A program made the position numbers and the translations under genes. Shown here piece by piece: positions 1 to 6,498 of a stretch of DNA of 8,679 nucleotides (within the stretch, counting starts at the first letter, position 1; each line of letters begins with the position of its first letter). Source of the DNA: Phycisphaerae bacterium. GTDB lineage: Bacteria; Planctomycetota; Phycisphaerae; JAAYCJ01. The stretch spans positions 1-8,679 of the forward strand of contig WFQY01000222.1 in NCBI GenBank assembly GCA_015486815.1, given 5' to 3'. The notes under the pieces were generated by a model, which was not told the origin of the DNA, made no database searches, and was given only the letters and a program-made list of their open reading frames with translations.

Positions 1-990
1 CAGTTTGCACTTGTTCGTGAGATGATGGAAACGCCAGAGATTCTCAGAAAGTTTCAGCTTGACGATGCTGACGGCGTAATTTCGGACATTAAAGAAGCAG
101 GTAGATTGTTCTTTACGGGCGAAGGTTCGAGTCGGATCTTCCCCGCCAAAAATGCAATCTATCACGCTATGCGTGAAGGTCTCGATCTTAATCTCGCTAC
201 CGAAGGTGGTAGGCAGGCAGGCGAATACGATTTGAGTAAATTCGTCGTATTCGGTGCTTCGAATAGTGGCAGAACCAAAGAGATAATTTGGCTTTTCGAT
301 AAGCTCGGTAAGTCTGGTCATCAAAAGTTATATGGACTGACAGCCAACACGGGAACGAAACTGGAATCGCTTTCGAAAAAGGCTTTCGTACTTAGCTGCG
401 GCAAGGAAGCTGCGGTGGCAGCTACCAAAAGCGTAGCGGAGCAGGCATTGTTTTATCAGGAATTGTTAGCTCAGCTATCAGGCGGAAGTTTGTCCTCGAA
501 ATTTTCCGCACTTGGCGATGCTGTTGAAACAGCTTTGACTTTAAGCATCGACAAAGATATTACCGATGCGATTGCAAATGCCGGTACGATATATTTCGCA
601 GGTAGAAACGACGGTGTAGCTGAGGAGCTTACATTAAAAACGAATGAAATCACACGTAAGAAAAGCGATTATCTCGAAGGCACCTACGCAGTGCACGGCA
701 TCGAAGAAGTAATGGATGCCAGCGATGTGGTGATTTTAATCAATCCGTTCGAAGCAGAACTCGAGAAAATAAAAGAAACGCTTGTTGACGGTGTCGGGCT
801 GAAGGTATTCACGGTAGCAACACAGGATACGATTTTCCCGACAATTCGCATACCGAATGTCGATGAGCTGACAAACTACGCATATCTCGCAGCTGGTTGG
901 AATATACTTGTCGAGGTGGGAGTCTCGTTAGGTATCAATCTCGACAAACCCACTCGTGCGAGAAAAGTAGGCAACGAATTCACAGGATAA
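1..990 (+). CDS. SIS-domain amino-sugar-phosphate isomerase/deaminase (AgaS/GlmD/GlmS-C-like), 5' partial
   Basis: Probably a cytosolic enzyme acting on an aminohexose 6-phosphate (ketose/aldose isomerisation or isomerising deamination), related to the isomerase half of GlmS and to AgaS and archaeal GlmD. The frame is open to the first base. The residues before the first ATG (22) read QFALVRE and continue into METPEILRKF, which matches the family's conserved N-terminal helix, and no Shine-Dalgarno precedes position 22, so the true start lies upstream. Numbering from the Met at 22: first SIS domain with GEGSSR (33-38) and the phosphate-binding loop SNSGRTKE (80-87, compare SQSGET in GlmS); GKEAAVAATK (127-136, compare GKEIGVASTK); second SIS domain with AGRNDGVAEELTLKTNEIT (193-211). 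Glu209 and His225 (in AVHGIEE) sit where GlmS has its catalytic Glu and ring-opening His. No glutaminase domain is visible, so it cannot use glutamine by itself. The substrate is not determinable; deaminase is my preferred guess because of the deacetylase downstream. Confidence 0.85.
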   Translation, partial: QFALVREMMETPEILRKFQLDDADGVISDIKEAGRLFFTGEGSSRIFPAKNAIYHAMREGLDLNLATEGGRQAGEYDLSKFVVFGASNSGRTKEIIWLFDKLGKSGHQKLYGLTANTGTKLESLSKKAFVLSCGKEAAVAATKSVAEQALFYQELLAQLSGGSLSSKFSALGDAVETALTLSIDKDITDAIANAGTIYFAGRNDGVAEELTLKTNEITRKKSDYLEGTYAVHGIEEVMDASDVVILINPFEAELEKIKETLVDGVGLKVFTVATQDTIFPTIRIPNVDELTNYAYLAAGWNILVEVGVSLGINLDKPTRARKVGNEFTG

Positions 991-1005
991 TACGAAACAA
1001 AAGAC

Positions 1006-1011
1006 AAGGAG
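1006..1011 (+). promoter_or_regulatory. Shine-Dalgarno of the PIG-L gene
   Basis: AAGGAG lies 10 nt before the ATG at 1022 in the 31-nt gap after the SIS gene. It fixes the deacetylase start. No promoter is seen in the gap, consistent with co-transcription with the SIS gene. Confidence 0.75.
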
Positions 1012-1021
1012 ACATCGACAA

Positions 1022-1873
1022 ATGACTCAACCATACGAAGTAGTTAGGCTTGTAGGTAACGAACGTAGAGTAGGGCATACTTTAGCGAGTGTATCGAGAA
1101 GCTGGCAGGGAGAAAACGAAAAGTTTGTGTTTGTCAGCCCACACGATGATGACGCTGTTATCGGTGGTGGTTTGGTAATGCAGCTGGCACGTAAGGAAAA
1201 GGTGCCTGTTTATATCCTCATAGTTACCGACGGTAGTATGGGATATTGTAGCGAAAAGGAACGCGAAACTATCTCGCAGATAAGAAAACAAGAAACCTAC
1301 GAATGCTATCATTCGCTTGGCATTCCGAAAAGCCATATTATTTGGCTTGGTTTTCCCGATTGCAGACTTAACTATTATCGTGGCAGAAAGCCGACCGACA
1401 ATGACGATATAACTGCCATCGAAGGGCATACCGGTTTGCAAAACGCATTTACATATTATCTGCGTCAGATTCGACCGACACAATGTTTCGTCCCGACATC
1501 GAGCGATTTGCATCCCGACCATAAATTTGTACACGAAGAGCTACTCATCAGTTTGTTTCACTCAGCCGGCGATATTTGGCCTGAACTCGGCAAGCCGCTC
1601 GAGAAAGTTCCTCACGTAATCGAGCTTGGCGTATATTGTGATTTTCCCGAACCGCCTAATGTTAGGCTAAAGGCGCCGCCTTCCGCACTCGAAAAGAAGC
1701 TTGCTGGTATCGGTGCGTTTCGTTCGCAGAAACAGATAGGCTCGCTGATTGAGATAATCCGAAATGCAGGCCCGCAGGAATATCTCCGAGGTTTGCAATT
1801 CCAGCTATATCAGCCGAGAAAGTATCACGATAGGTTCGAGGAGCAAAAGGCAATCCCGTTCGTCAGACGATAA
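1022..1873 (+). CDS. PIG-L/LmbE-family zinc-dependent deacetylase
   Basis: Predicted metal-dependent N-deacetylase for an N-acetylglucosamine-type substrate; 283 residues, the usual length of a single-domain PIG-L enzyme. No signal peptide or membrane segment, so cytosolic. The nucleotide-binding-like fold starts with FVFVSPHDDDAVIGGG (35-50). This corresponds to the family motif AHPDDE: His41 and Asp44 would be zinc ligands and Asp43 the general base, while the usual Pro is Asp42 and the usual Glu is Ala45. TDG (69-71) and RKQE (88-91) follow. The second catalytic motif DLHPDH (162-167) gives His164 and His167, the latter being the third zinc ligand by comparison with MshB. The start at 1022 has a good ribosome site. 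It lies 31 nt after the SIS gene, which suggests successive steps of one amino-sugar pathway; Thermococcus chitin catabolism likewise uses a PIG-L deacetylase (Dac) and a SIS deaminase (GlmD). Other PIG-L substrates (glycolipid head groups, mycothiol-like or antibiotic precursors) cannot be excluded. Confidence 0.88.
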   Translation: MTQPYEVVRLVGNERRVGHTLASVSRSWQGENEKFVFVSPHDDDAVIGGGLVMQLARKEKVPVYILIVTDGSMGYCSEKERETISQIRKQETYECYHSLGIPKSHIIWLGFPDCRLNYYRGRKPTDNDDITAIEGHTGLQNAFTYYLRQIRPTQCFVPTSSDLHPDHKFVHEELLISLFHSAGDIWPELGKPLEKVPHVIELGVYCDFPEPPNVRLKAPPSALEKKLAGIGAFRSQKQIGSLIEIIRNAGPQEYLRGLQFQLYQPRKYHDRFEEQKAIPFVRR

Positions 1874-1886
1874 AAAGGAAAACGGT

Positions 1887-1937
1887 AAACCGCATATAAT
1901 ATGCTATCATAGATTTTCCCGACGTCGGCGGTTTTTT
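1887..1937 (+). terminator. Possible terminator of the SIS/PIG-L unit
   Basis: AAACCGC (1887-1893) is complementary to GCGGTTT (1928-1934), and the right arm runs into six T (1932-1937). The 34-nt loop is long, though it holds smaller foldable pieces (GCATA-TAA-TATGC at 1892-1904 and the palindrome CCGACGTCGG at 1919-1928). It begins 13 nt after the PIG-L stop, the expected place. The long loop makes this a moderate call. Confidence 0.4.
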
Positions 1938-1944
1938 GAGTGGC

Positions 1945-1961
1945 AAAAAAATCGTTGATTT
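1945..1961 (-). terminator. Weak candidate terminator for the minus-strand operon
   Basis: On the minus strand, AAATC-AAC-GATTT is followed by further T residues, 20 nt after the stop of the small Cys-rich gene. The stem is only five AT-rich pairs, so it is a position-based guess. The whole 1874-1981 gap between the convergent genes holds nothing else that I can recognise. Confidence 0.22.
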
Positions 1962-1981
1962 CAGCTCGAAAATTGGGCTTC

Positions 1982-2155
1982 TTACTCTTCGCTCTCTTCT
2001 TTTTCCTCGTCGCTGTTATGGTCGTGTTCGCATTCCTCTTTATTCAGCAAGCTACAAGCAGCGCAACCACAGCTTCCCTGCGACGATTTGTACATCGCAC
2101 GAGCAAAAAACAAGCACGCAACCACCAATACGCCTATAACGATTATTCCTTCCAT
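1982..2155 (-). CDS. FeoB-associated Cys-rich small membrane protein
   Basis: A 57-residue reading frame from ATG at 2155 to TAA at 1984-1982, shorter than usual ORF cut-offs. Residues 1-20 (MEGIIVIGVLVVACLFFARA) form one hydrophobic helix at the extreme N-terminus. A short basic/polar stretch (MYKSSQGS) follows, then a cysteine cluster C29-G-C31-A-A-C34 with a further Cys at 42, and a His/acidic tail (EHDHNSDEE, then mostly Glu). One N-terminal helix followed by closely spaced Cys is the layout of the FeoB-associated Cys-rich membrane protein family, usually encoded beside the ferrous iron transporter FeoB. Those proteins are thought to assist Fe(II) uptake, but their biochemical role is poorly known. 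The ribosome site AAGGAA ends 6 nt before the ATG. It is the last gene of the minus-strand run, 59 nt after the helical-repeat gene. No FeoA or FeoB lies in the window. The acidic, His-containing tail is unusual and could bind metal (inference). Confidence 0.8.
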   Translation of the reverse strand: MEGIIVIGVLVVACLFFARAMYKSSQGSCGCAACSLLNKEECEHDHNSDEEKEESEE

Positions 2156-2161
2156 TTCACT

Positions 2162-2167
2162 TTCCTT
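2162..2167 (-). promoter_or_regulatory. Shine-Dalgarno of the Cys-rich peptide gene
   Basis: Minus-strand AAGGAA (within AAAAAGGAAAGTGAAATG) ends 6 nt before the ATG at 2155 and supports translation of the 57-codon frame over the overlapping plus-strand frames. Confidence 0.65.
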
Positions 2168-2214
2168 TTTAAAATATCCTAATTTATTCTATGATATCCA
2201 AGAGCAAATATCTG

Positions 2215-3855
2215 TTATTTTTTCGGAGGAATATTCAACCGTTGACGCAAGCGGTCGGATAATTTCGGTGGTAGCGATTTGATGACGAACTTGATAGCTT
2301 GAGCGTTCATTTTGTTGAAAGACGCGAGTGCGGTTCGCCCTGTTCGCTGACGTAACAGCCGTTCCTTCATATACGCATCATAGACCATTTTCGCCCACTT
2401 TTTCAACGCAGCTGCTTCATAGTCGTCGCCCATTGCATATCGCGTATATGCCTGCATCAAGAACATCATCACCGTCGCATCGACATCAGCAAGCCCCAAC
2501 GATTGCAAATCTTCACGTATGTACTTATATACATAAGCTTGCATTCCGATTTTATATTCTTTATTGGGATAGAGCTTGTTGAGTATATTCCAATACTTTT
2601 TGGCCATATCCATCCTGCCATACTGGAAATACATTGCAATCGCTTTTCGCAGAAAGTTTACGTGTCCCGAACGGAATAGTTCACCAGCTGTCCCATCCCA
2701 TTTTTTACCGTTAGCTTTCGCGTAATTTTTGCCGAGCGAGAGATACACTCGATGCAAAACGGGAATAAACCGAATATCAGGCGAGATCAGAGGGATACCC
2801 TCAGCCGTAATAATAAATCTGCCTCGACGGAAAATATCCTGAAGCGAACCATAAATTACACGTTTGCAATTCAGCGCATTAAAAGTATCGCCTGTTTTAA
2901 TCATAGCATTAAGCGCATCGAAGGAAACATCTCTTCCCGAACGCTTAAGCCCGAGATATGCCCAATAAATTGCGTGCGATTGTGGCAACCTAAAATCAAG
3001 TGGCCCATACATATCGGGTTTGCGCAAATCCGCAATGATTTTCGGATCCATCTTCCATTCTTTTCGCAGTTCGTCCGCTCGGATAAATCCTTCGAGGCCA
3101 TCGACTAACGGCTTGTTCTTTGGGTCGTCTATTAGTGCAAGCACCTTTTCGCCAACATCTTTTTTGTTTTTGAGAATATTGAGAAAATCCTTTCGCGGGT
3201 CGATTTTCATTGCTTGCAATTTGCCGACGAACTCAGCCATCTTTTTATCTTTAAGCAAACTCTGCCAATCAGCGGGCGCTTTCGCCATCAAATCGTATTT
3301 GGCGTCAGGCCAACCTATTATCTTTTCCATCGCACGGGCAAGCTGAATCTTATAATACCAGTGATAATCGTCGGAAAGTGCACCTATTTTGTGAAAGAAT
3401 ATCCACGATAGCTGATAGTACAACACTATCGCCTTCGGATTGAGCGGAATCGCCCTGTCGCGAAGCAGCTCAAATCCGTTACGCACCCACCGCCAACGGT
3501 CGGGTCCCGTAGTCATTGCGACGGAAATATTATATGACATATTCCACGATTGAAATACCCAAACGCTTGGAAAATGCGGCTGAAGTTGGCAGATCCATTC
3601 CGCACGTTGCATCGCATCGAAGTATCGACCCTCCTCCTGCATTTTTTGCAGACCAATCCAGAGATAATCGACAGCGAGGGCTCTGCCAACGCTCAAAAGC
3701 ACATTGGTAAGCAAATCGGGATTAGCTTGTACCGAGAGATTCGCACTGGTCAGTTCCATAGATTCTCTGTAGCTATTGAGCTGACGGACAGTGAAATATC
3801 CGCCCGTTAAAAGGGCAATCGTCAGAACTATCGCTATCGTCTTTTTGAATATCAT
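2215..3855 (-). CDS. Membrane-anchored helical-repeat (TPR-like) protein of unknown function
   Basis: 546 residues. A short basic start (MIFKK) precedes one hydrophobic segment (about 6-23) without a clear signal-peptidase site, so it is probably an N-terminally anchored protein with its bulk outside the cytoplasm. The rest is helical and rich in Trp/Tyr. Residues about 64-97 (YLWIGLQKMQEEGRYFDAMQ and what follows, up to QPHFPSVW) resemble a degenerate TPR unit. A second such stretch around 132-158 has AIPLNPKAIVLYYQLSWIF, and others near 408-436 (QYGRMDMAKKYWNILNKLYP) and 470-500 (YAMGDDYEAAALKKWAKMVY) look like further helix pairs. I see no catalytic motif. It starts 6 nt after the permease stop with only a weak ribosome site (AGAG), so translation is probably coupled to the permease. 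A scaffold or substrate-binding partner of the ABC exporter is a reasonable guess from context only. I do not recognise a named family. Confidence 0.8.
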   Translation of the reverse strand: MIFKKTIAIVLTIALLTGGYFTVRQLNSYRESMELTSANLSVQANPDLLTNVLLSVGRALAVDYLWIGLQKMQEEGRYFDAMQRAEWICQLQPHFPSVWVFQSWNMSYNISVAMTTGPDRWRWVRNGFELLRDRAIPLNPKAIVLYYQLSWIFFHKIGALSDDYHWYYKIQLARAMEKIIGWPDAKYDLMAKAPADWQSLLKDKKMAEFVGKLQAMKIDPRKDFLNILKNKKDVGEKVLALIDDPKNKPLVDGLEGFIRADELRKEWKMDPKIIADLRKPDMYGPLDFRLPQSHAIYWAYLGLKRSGRDVSFDALNAMIKTGDTFNALNCKRVIYGSLQDIFRRGRFIITAEGIPLISPDIRFIPVLHRVYLSLGKNYAKANGKKWDGTAGELFRSGHVNFLRKAIAMYFQYGRMDMAKKYWNILNKLYPNKEYKIGMQAYVYKYIREDLQSLGLADVDATVMMFLMQAYTRYAMGDDYEAAALKKWAKMVYDAYMKERLLRQRTGRTALASFNKMNAQAIKFVIKSLPPKLSDRLRQRLNIPPKK

Positions 3856-3861
3856 ATTACT

Positions 3862-5265
3862 CTATACCGTAACTTTTCCAAGCTCTCTTCGTTCGAATAC
3901 TATAATGGCAAAAACCGTAAGTATAAGAGAATTTACGCCTATAAGCCAACCAATATGTGTTAGCGTTGTCTGCCAATCGATAATTCTACCGTCAATAAGT
4001 TTCGATGTGTATTGCCCGAGATCAAGCGAAGGAATAAATTTAATTGAGATATATGTTATCACTCGCTCGACTTTGTCCAAAACACTTTTGCTCGTTTCAA
4101 GCATTTCGATAGCTTCGGTGAGGAAGTTTGCAGCGATACCGATGAAAAATACGGAAAATGAGACAAGCGAAGCTATCGGAAACGAAAGAAACGTTCCGCA
4201 TGCAATACTTAACGTTGCAAGAAACACGATACCGGCAAATGCGATAAGTGCCAGACGGATAAAATTCGGGGCAAAGCCCCCGACGCGGGCAAGCACCTCA
4301 AGCCCGTCTTTAAGCGGGAAATTAACCGCCACGTTTCGGGGGTCAATATTTACAAACGAAAATGTAAGCGTACCGTCGGGCTCGATTACATTTAGCGGAA
4401 CGTCTATCTGCTGAAGGGTTCGATATGGTTTTTCCTGCGGGCCGCCGGGTGGCCAATAGAAACTATTTTTCGATGTCCGCTTTCCGATAATCCAATAGCC
4501 CAAAACCGTGTTGCTATGGAGATGGTGCTTAGGATCGGGCGTGGTGGTTTTCGACGGCTCGTATTTGAAGCGCAGAGTAACTAACACGTTACCCTTATTA
4601 TTGCGAATGGGCTTTAGCCCTGATATTTTCCACGTGCGCATCTGCCGAGGCCCGACGGTGCGTGGCTGACGAAGCAACCCGTCTTTTATCATTTGACGAA
4701 CTTTACTCGGTGCCATCTGCGAAGGTGGGGGCAGCCTGCCTTGTTTTTTTAGCTTTTGATATATCTGTTCGACCTTCTTGTCTATATCGGGAATAGGGGG
4801 CGGAACAAAAGACTTTCTCGCAACGAGCACATAATTTTCGACTTTGAATCTGTCCATAGATTTGACAGGAGTGGAACGTACGTAGAGTTGCGTAATGATA
4901 TATACCGCAGACATCGAGGCAACAAGTAAGCCTGTCGCAAGGATTATTATACCCGCCCATCGCCCCAACAAAAGCTGCCAACGAGCGATAGGTTTACTTA
5001 CGAGCGAATCGATACGCATCGTCTTTATATCTTCGTCTATAACCCTGCACGAAAGCAGAATAACGAGCAAAGCAAGCAGAGAATATATCACACCGACGGA
5101 ATAGGAAATAAACATCTGCACCTTACCCATCAGTGTACCATCACCCTTAGCGGTGGTTACGATGAGGGTCATCATTCCTATCAGCAACAGGACGAATGCG
5201 ACCGCAACGCGTGTGCGAATCAATTCCGCAAGAGTAAGCCTGATGATTGCCCAGACCTTTCGCAT
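3862..5265 (-). CDS. ABC-2 type transporter permease with large extracytoplasmic domain
   Basis: 467 residues; the membrane half of the exporter whose ATPase is encoded just upstream. Six likely helices: about 20-38, 55-73, 103-127, 338-358, 362-382 and 438-457. The basic N-terminus (RKVWAIIRLTLAELIRTR) and the cytoplasmic stretch between helices 2 and 3, with SKPIARWQLLLGRWAG (90-105), are typical of the ABC-2 family and place the N-terminus inside. Between helices 3 and 4 lies a soluble domain of about 200 residues (131-334), predicted outside the cytoplasm, with proline-rich stretches (FVPPPIPD, LPPPSQMAP) and a beta-rich part (GNVLVTLRFKYEP, GTLTFSFVNID). This makes the protein much longer than simple ABC-2 permeases of about 250 residues. 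The start at 5265 has GGAG (5274-5277) with 8-nt spacing, inside the end of the ATPase gene; the stop-to-start gap is 3 nt, suggesting coupled translation and equal dosage. The cargo is unknown. Confidence 0.87.
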   Translation of the reverse strand: MRKVWAIIRLTLAELIRTRVAVAFVLLLIGMMTLIVTTAKGDGTLMGKVQMFISYSVGVIYSLLALLVILLSCRVIDEDIKTMRIDSLVSKPIARWQLLLGRWAGIIILATGLLVASMSAVYIITQLYVRSTPVKSMDRFKVENYVLVARKSFVPPPIPDIDKKVEQIYQKLKKQGRLPPPSQMAPSKVRQMIKDGLLRQPRTVGPRQMRTWKISGLKPIRNNKGNVLVTLRFKYEPSKTTTPDPKHHLHSNTVLGYWIIGKRTSKNSFYWPPGGPQEKPYRTLQQIDVPLNVIEPDGTLTFSFVNIDPRNVAVNFPLKDGLEVLARVGGFAPNFIRLALIAFAGIVFLATLSIACGTFLSFPIASLVSFSVFFIGIAANFLTEAIEMLETSKSVLDKVERVITYISIKFIPSLDLGQYTSKLIDGRIIDWQTTLTHIGWLIGVNSLILTVFAIIVFERRELGKVTV

Positions 5266-5268
5266 CGG

Positions 5269-6486
5269 TTAATCTCCGCCCTGTGAGGAATTTTTGTTGC
5301 TATCGTCGATTAAATTCTCGAGCACACTTCTATCAACCTGTTTTTCGGGCTCTTTTTTCTCAACAGCTTTTACCGATTCTTCAATTTGCTCAGGCTGCGA
5401 TCCGGGCTCAACAGATGAGACTAATTGTTCGAGCACTTTTCGCTTCGTTTCGACTTTTTCGGGCTGAGCGGAAACTTCAGCCGATTCGACAGGCTGGGAT
5501 TCGGGCTCTTCTTCCGTAACGAGTTTTTCGATAAGTTCCTTGCCCGTTGCTTCTTTCGGGGCACGGAGAAAATCGCTTACCCTTCCACCTGCAAGCGAGC
5601 CGTGAGTCGTGAGTTTTTCCTGTGCCTGTTCGACCATTGAAAGGAAGAAAGGCTCAAGCCTCTTGCGTGGCGGAGTGATGGAAATAACATCGACGCCAAG
5701 CTGCTTTTGGATATACTGCTTTAGCTGAGCGAGCTTTTCATCGTCAAGCCGATCGATAAGAATCTGCATCTCATCCTGTTGCGTAAGAAGCTCATCGATA
5801 GTTCCGCAGCATAGCATCCTACCGCCATACATAATCGCAATTCGATCGCATACATCTTCGACATCCGCTAACAGATGGCTCGAAAGAAGTATTGTTTTAC
5901 CACGCTTTTTCAATTCGAGCAGCAAGTCTTTTATCTGTCTTGTACCTATCGGATCCATTCCGGAAGTCGGCTCATCCAAAATCAGAAGGTCGGGGTCGTT
6001 TACGAGTGATTGTGCCAGTCCGATTCGTCTCGCCATTCCTTTCGAATATTGCCCGACGGGTCTTTCAGCTGCTGGGGCGAGTCCGACCATCTCAAGCAAA
6101 GCCTCCGCTCGACGTGTACGTTCGGAAGAATCGATATTAAACAGCCTGCCATAGAAATCGAGCGTCTCCCAGCTATCCAAAAATCGATACAACCTTGTTT
6201 CTTCGGGAAGATATCCTATACGCGATTTTACTTCTACATCCTGAGGCGATTTTCCGAAAATCTTTGCCCTGCCCTTTGTCGGATAGAGCAACCCTAACAG
6301 CATTTTTATCGTCGTCGTTTTGCCCGACCCGTTCGGACCGAGCAGACCGAAAACTTCACCTTGATAGATTTGCAGATTGAGGTCATCGACCGCGACAACC
6401 TTGTCTCGTCCCCAGAAATCCTTGAATATCTTGGTAAGGGCGATCGTCTCTATGACTACCTGTCTGTTTTGTGCGATATTATTCAT
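5269..6486 (-). CDS. ABC-2 type exporter ATP-binding protein with long acidic tail
   Basis: 405 residues; the cytoplasmic ATPase of the exporter. Residues about 10-240 form a normal CcmA-type ABC domain: Walker A GPNGSGKT (50-57), Q-loop region GYLPEE (91-96, Glu where Gln is canonical, as seen in several ABC-2 ATPases), signature YSKGM (147-151), Walker B LLILDE (167-172), D-loop SGMD (175-178) and switch His204. All residues needed for ATP hydrolysis are present. A regulatory-like segment (about 245-310) follows, then a tail of about 90 residues (314-405) that is rich in Glu, Lys, Ser, Gln and Pro and is probably disordered; it carries three related short motifs (see the repeat entry). Typical members of the family end near 240-330 residues. 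The start at 6486 has AAAGAGG ending 4 nt upstream, and the gene begins 12 nt after the hflK stop. Confidence 0.92.
   Translation of the reverse strand: MNNIAQNRQVVIETIALTKIFKDFWGRDKVVAVDDLNLQIYQGEVFGLLGPNGSGKTTTIKMLLGLLYPTKGRAKIFGKSPQDVEVKSRIGYLPEETRLYRFLDSWETLDFYGRLFNIDSSERTRRAEALLEMVGLAPAAERPVGQYSKGMARRIGLAQSLVNDPDLLILDEPTSGMDPIGTRQIKDLLLELKKRGKTILLSSHLLADVEDVCDRIAIMYGGRMLCCGTIDELLTQQDEMQILIDRLDDEKLAQLKQYIQKQLGVDVISITPPRKRLEPFFLSMVEQAQEKLTTHGSLAGGRVSDFLRAPKEATGKELIEKLVTEEEPESQPVESAEVSAQPEKVETKRKVLEQLVSSVEPGSQPEQIEESVKAVEKKEPEKQVDRSVLENLIDDSNKNSSQGGD
5272..5547 (-). repeat. Three-fold short-motif repeat in the ABC ATPase tail
   Basis: Within residues 314-405 of the ATPase the heptads ELIEKLV (317-323), KVLEQLV (350-356) and SVLENLI (387-393) share the pattern x-(L/V)-(I/L)-E-x-L-(V/I), spaced 33 and 37 residues apart. 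The first two are each followed by an acidic EPxSQP element (EPESQP 327-332, EPGSQP 360-365). This is seen directly in the protein. The pattern looks like short amphipathic helices strung on a disordered acidic linker, possibly docking sites for a partner; that function is inferred. Confidence 0.6.
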
Positions 6487-6498
6487 AAAACCTCTTTG

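Noticed and set aside
22..24. ATG at 22 as the start of the SIS gene
   Set aside because: The frame is open to the window edge, the residues before it fit the conserved N-terminal helix, and there is no ribosome site; the gene most likely starts upstream.
1082..1534. Minus-strand 150-codon open frame
   Set aside because: Antisense to the PIG-L gene, covering its conserved catalytic motifs; no independent support.
1895..1900. Perfect TATAAT on the plus strand after the PIG-L stop
   Set aside because: No plausible -35 element about 17 bp upstream and no plus-strand gene downstream; it falls inside the putative terminator loop.
1940..2182. Plus-strand 80-codon frame with a hydrophobic stretch, and overlapping plus-strand frames at 1936-2139 and 2088-2282
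   Set aside because: They lie antisense to the minus-strand Cys-rich gene, have no family resemblance or good ribosome site, and their hydrophobic run is the complement of that gene's acidic GAA/GAG tail.
2193..2212. GATAT / ATATC inverted repeat with a 10-nt gap between the helical-repeat gene and the Cys-rich gene
   Set aside because: Only five AT-rich pairs, no T tract, and no good match to a Fur box; expected by chance in AT-rich spacer.
3791..4414. Plus-strand 207-codon open frame
   Set aside because: Antisense to the permease and the start of the helical-repeat gene; Ser/Thr/Ile-rich composition is expected from the complement.
6199..6216. Glu in place of the canonical Q-loop Gln in the ABC ATPase (GYLPEE)
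   Set aside because: As far as I recall this substitution is seen in other ABC-2/CcmA-type ATPases, and all other catalytic motifs are intact, so it is not evidence of an inactive protein.
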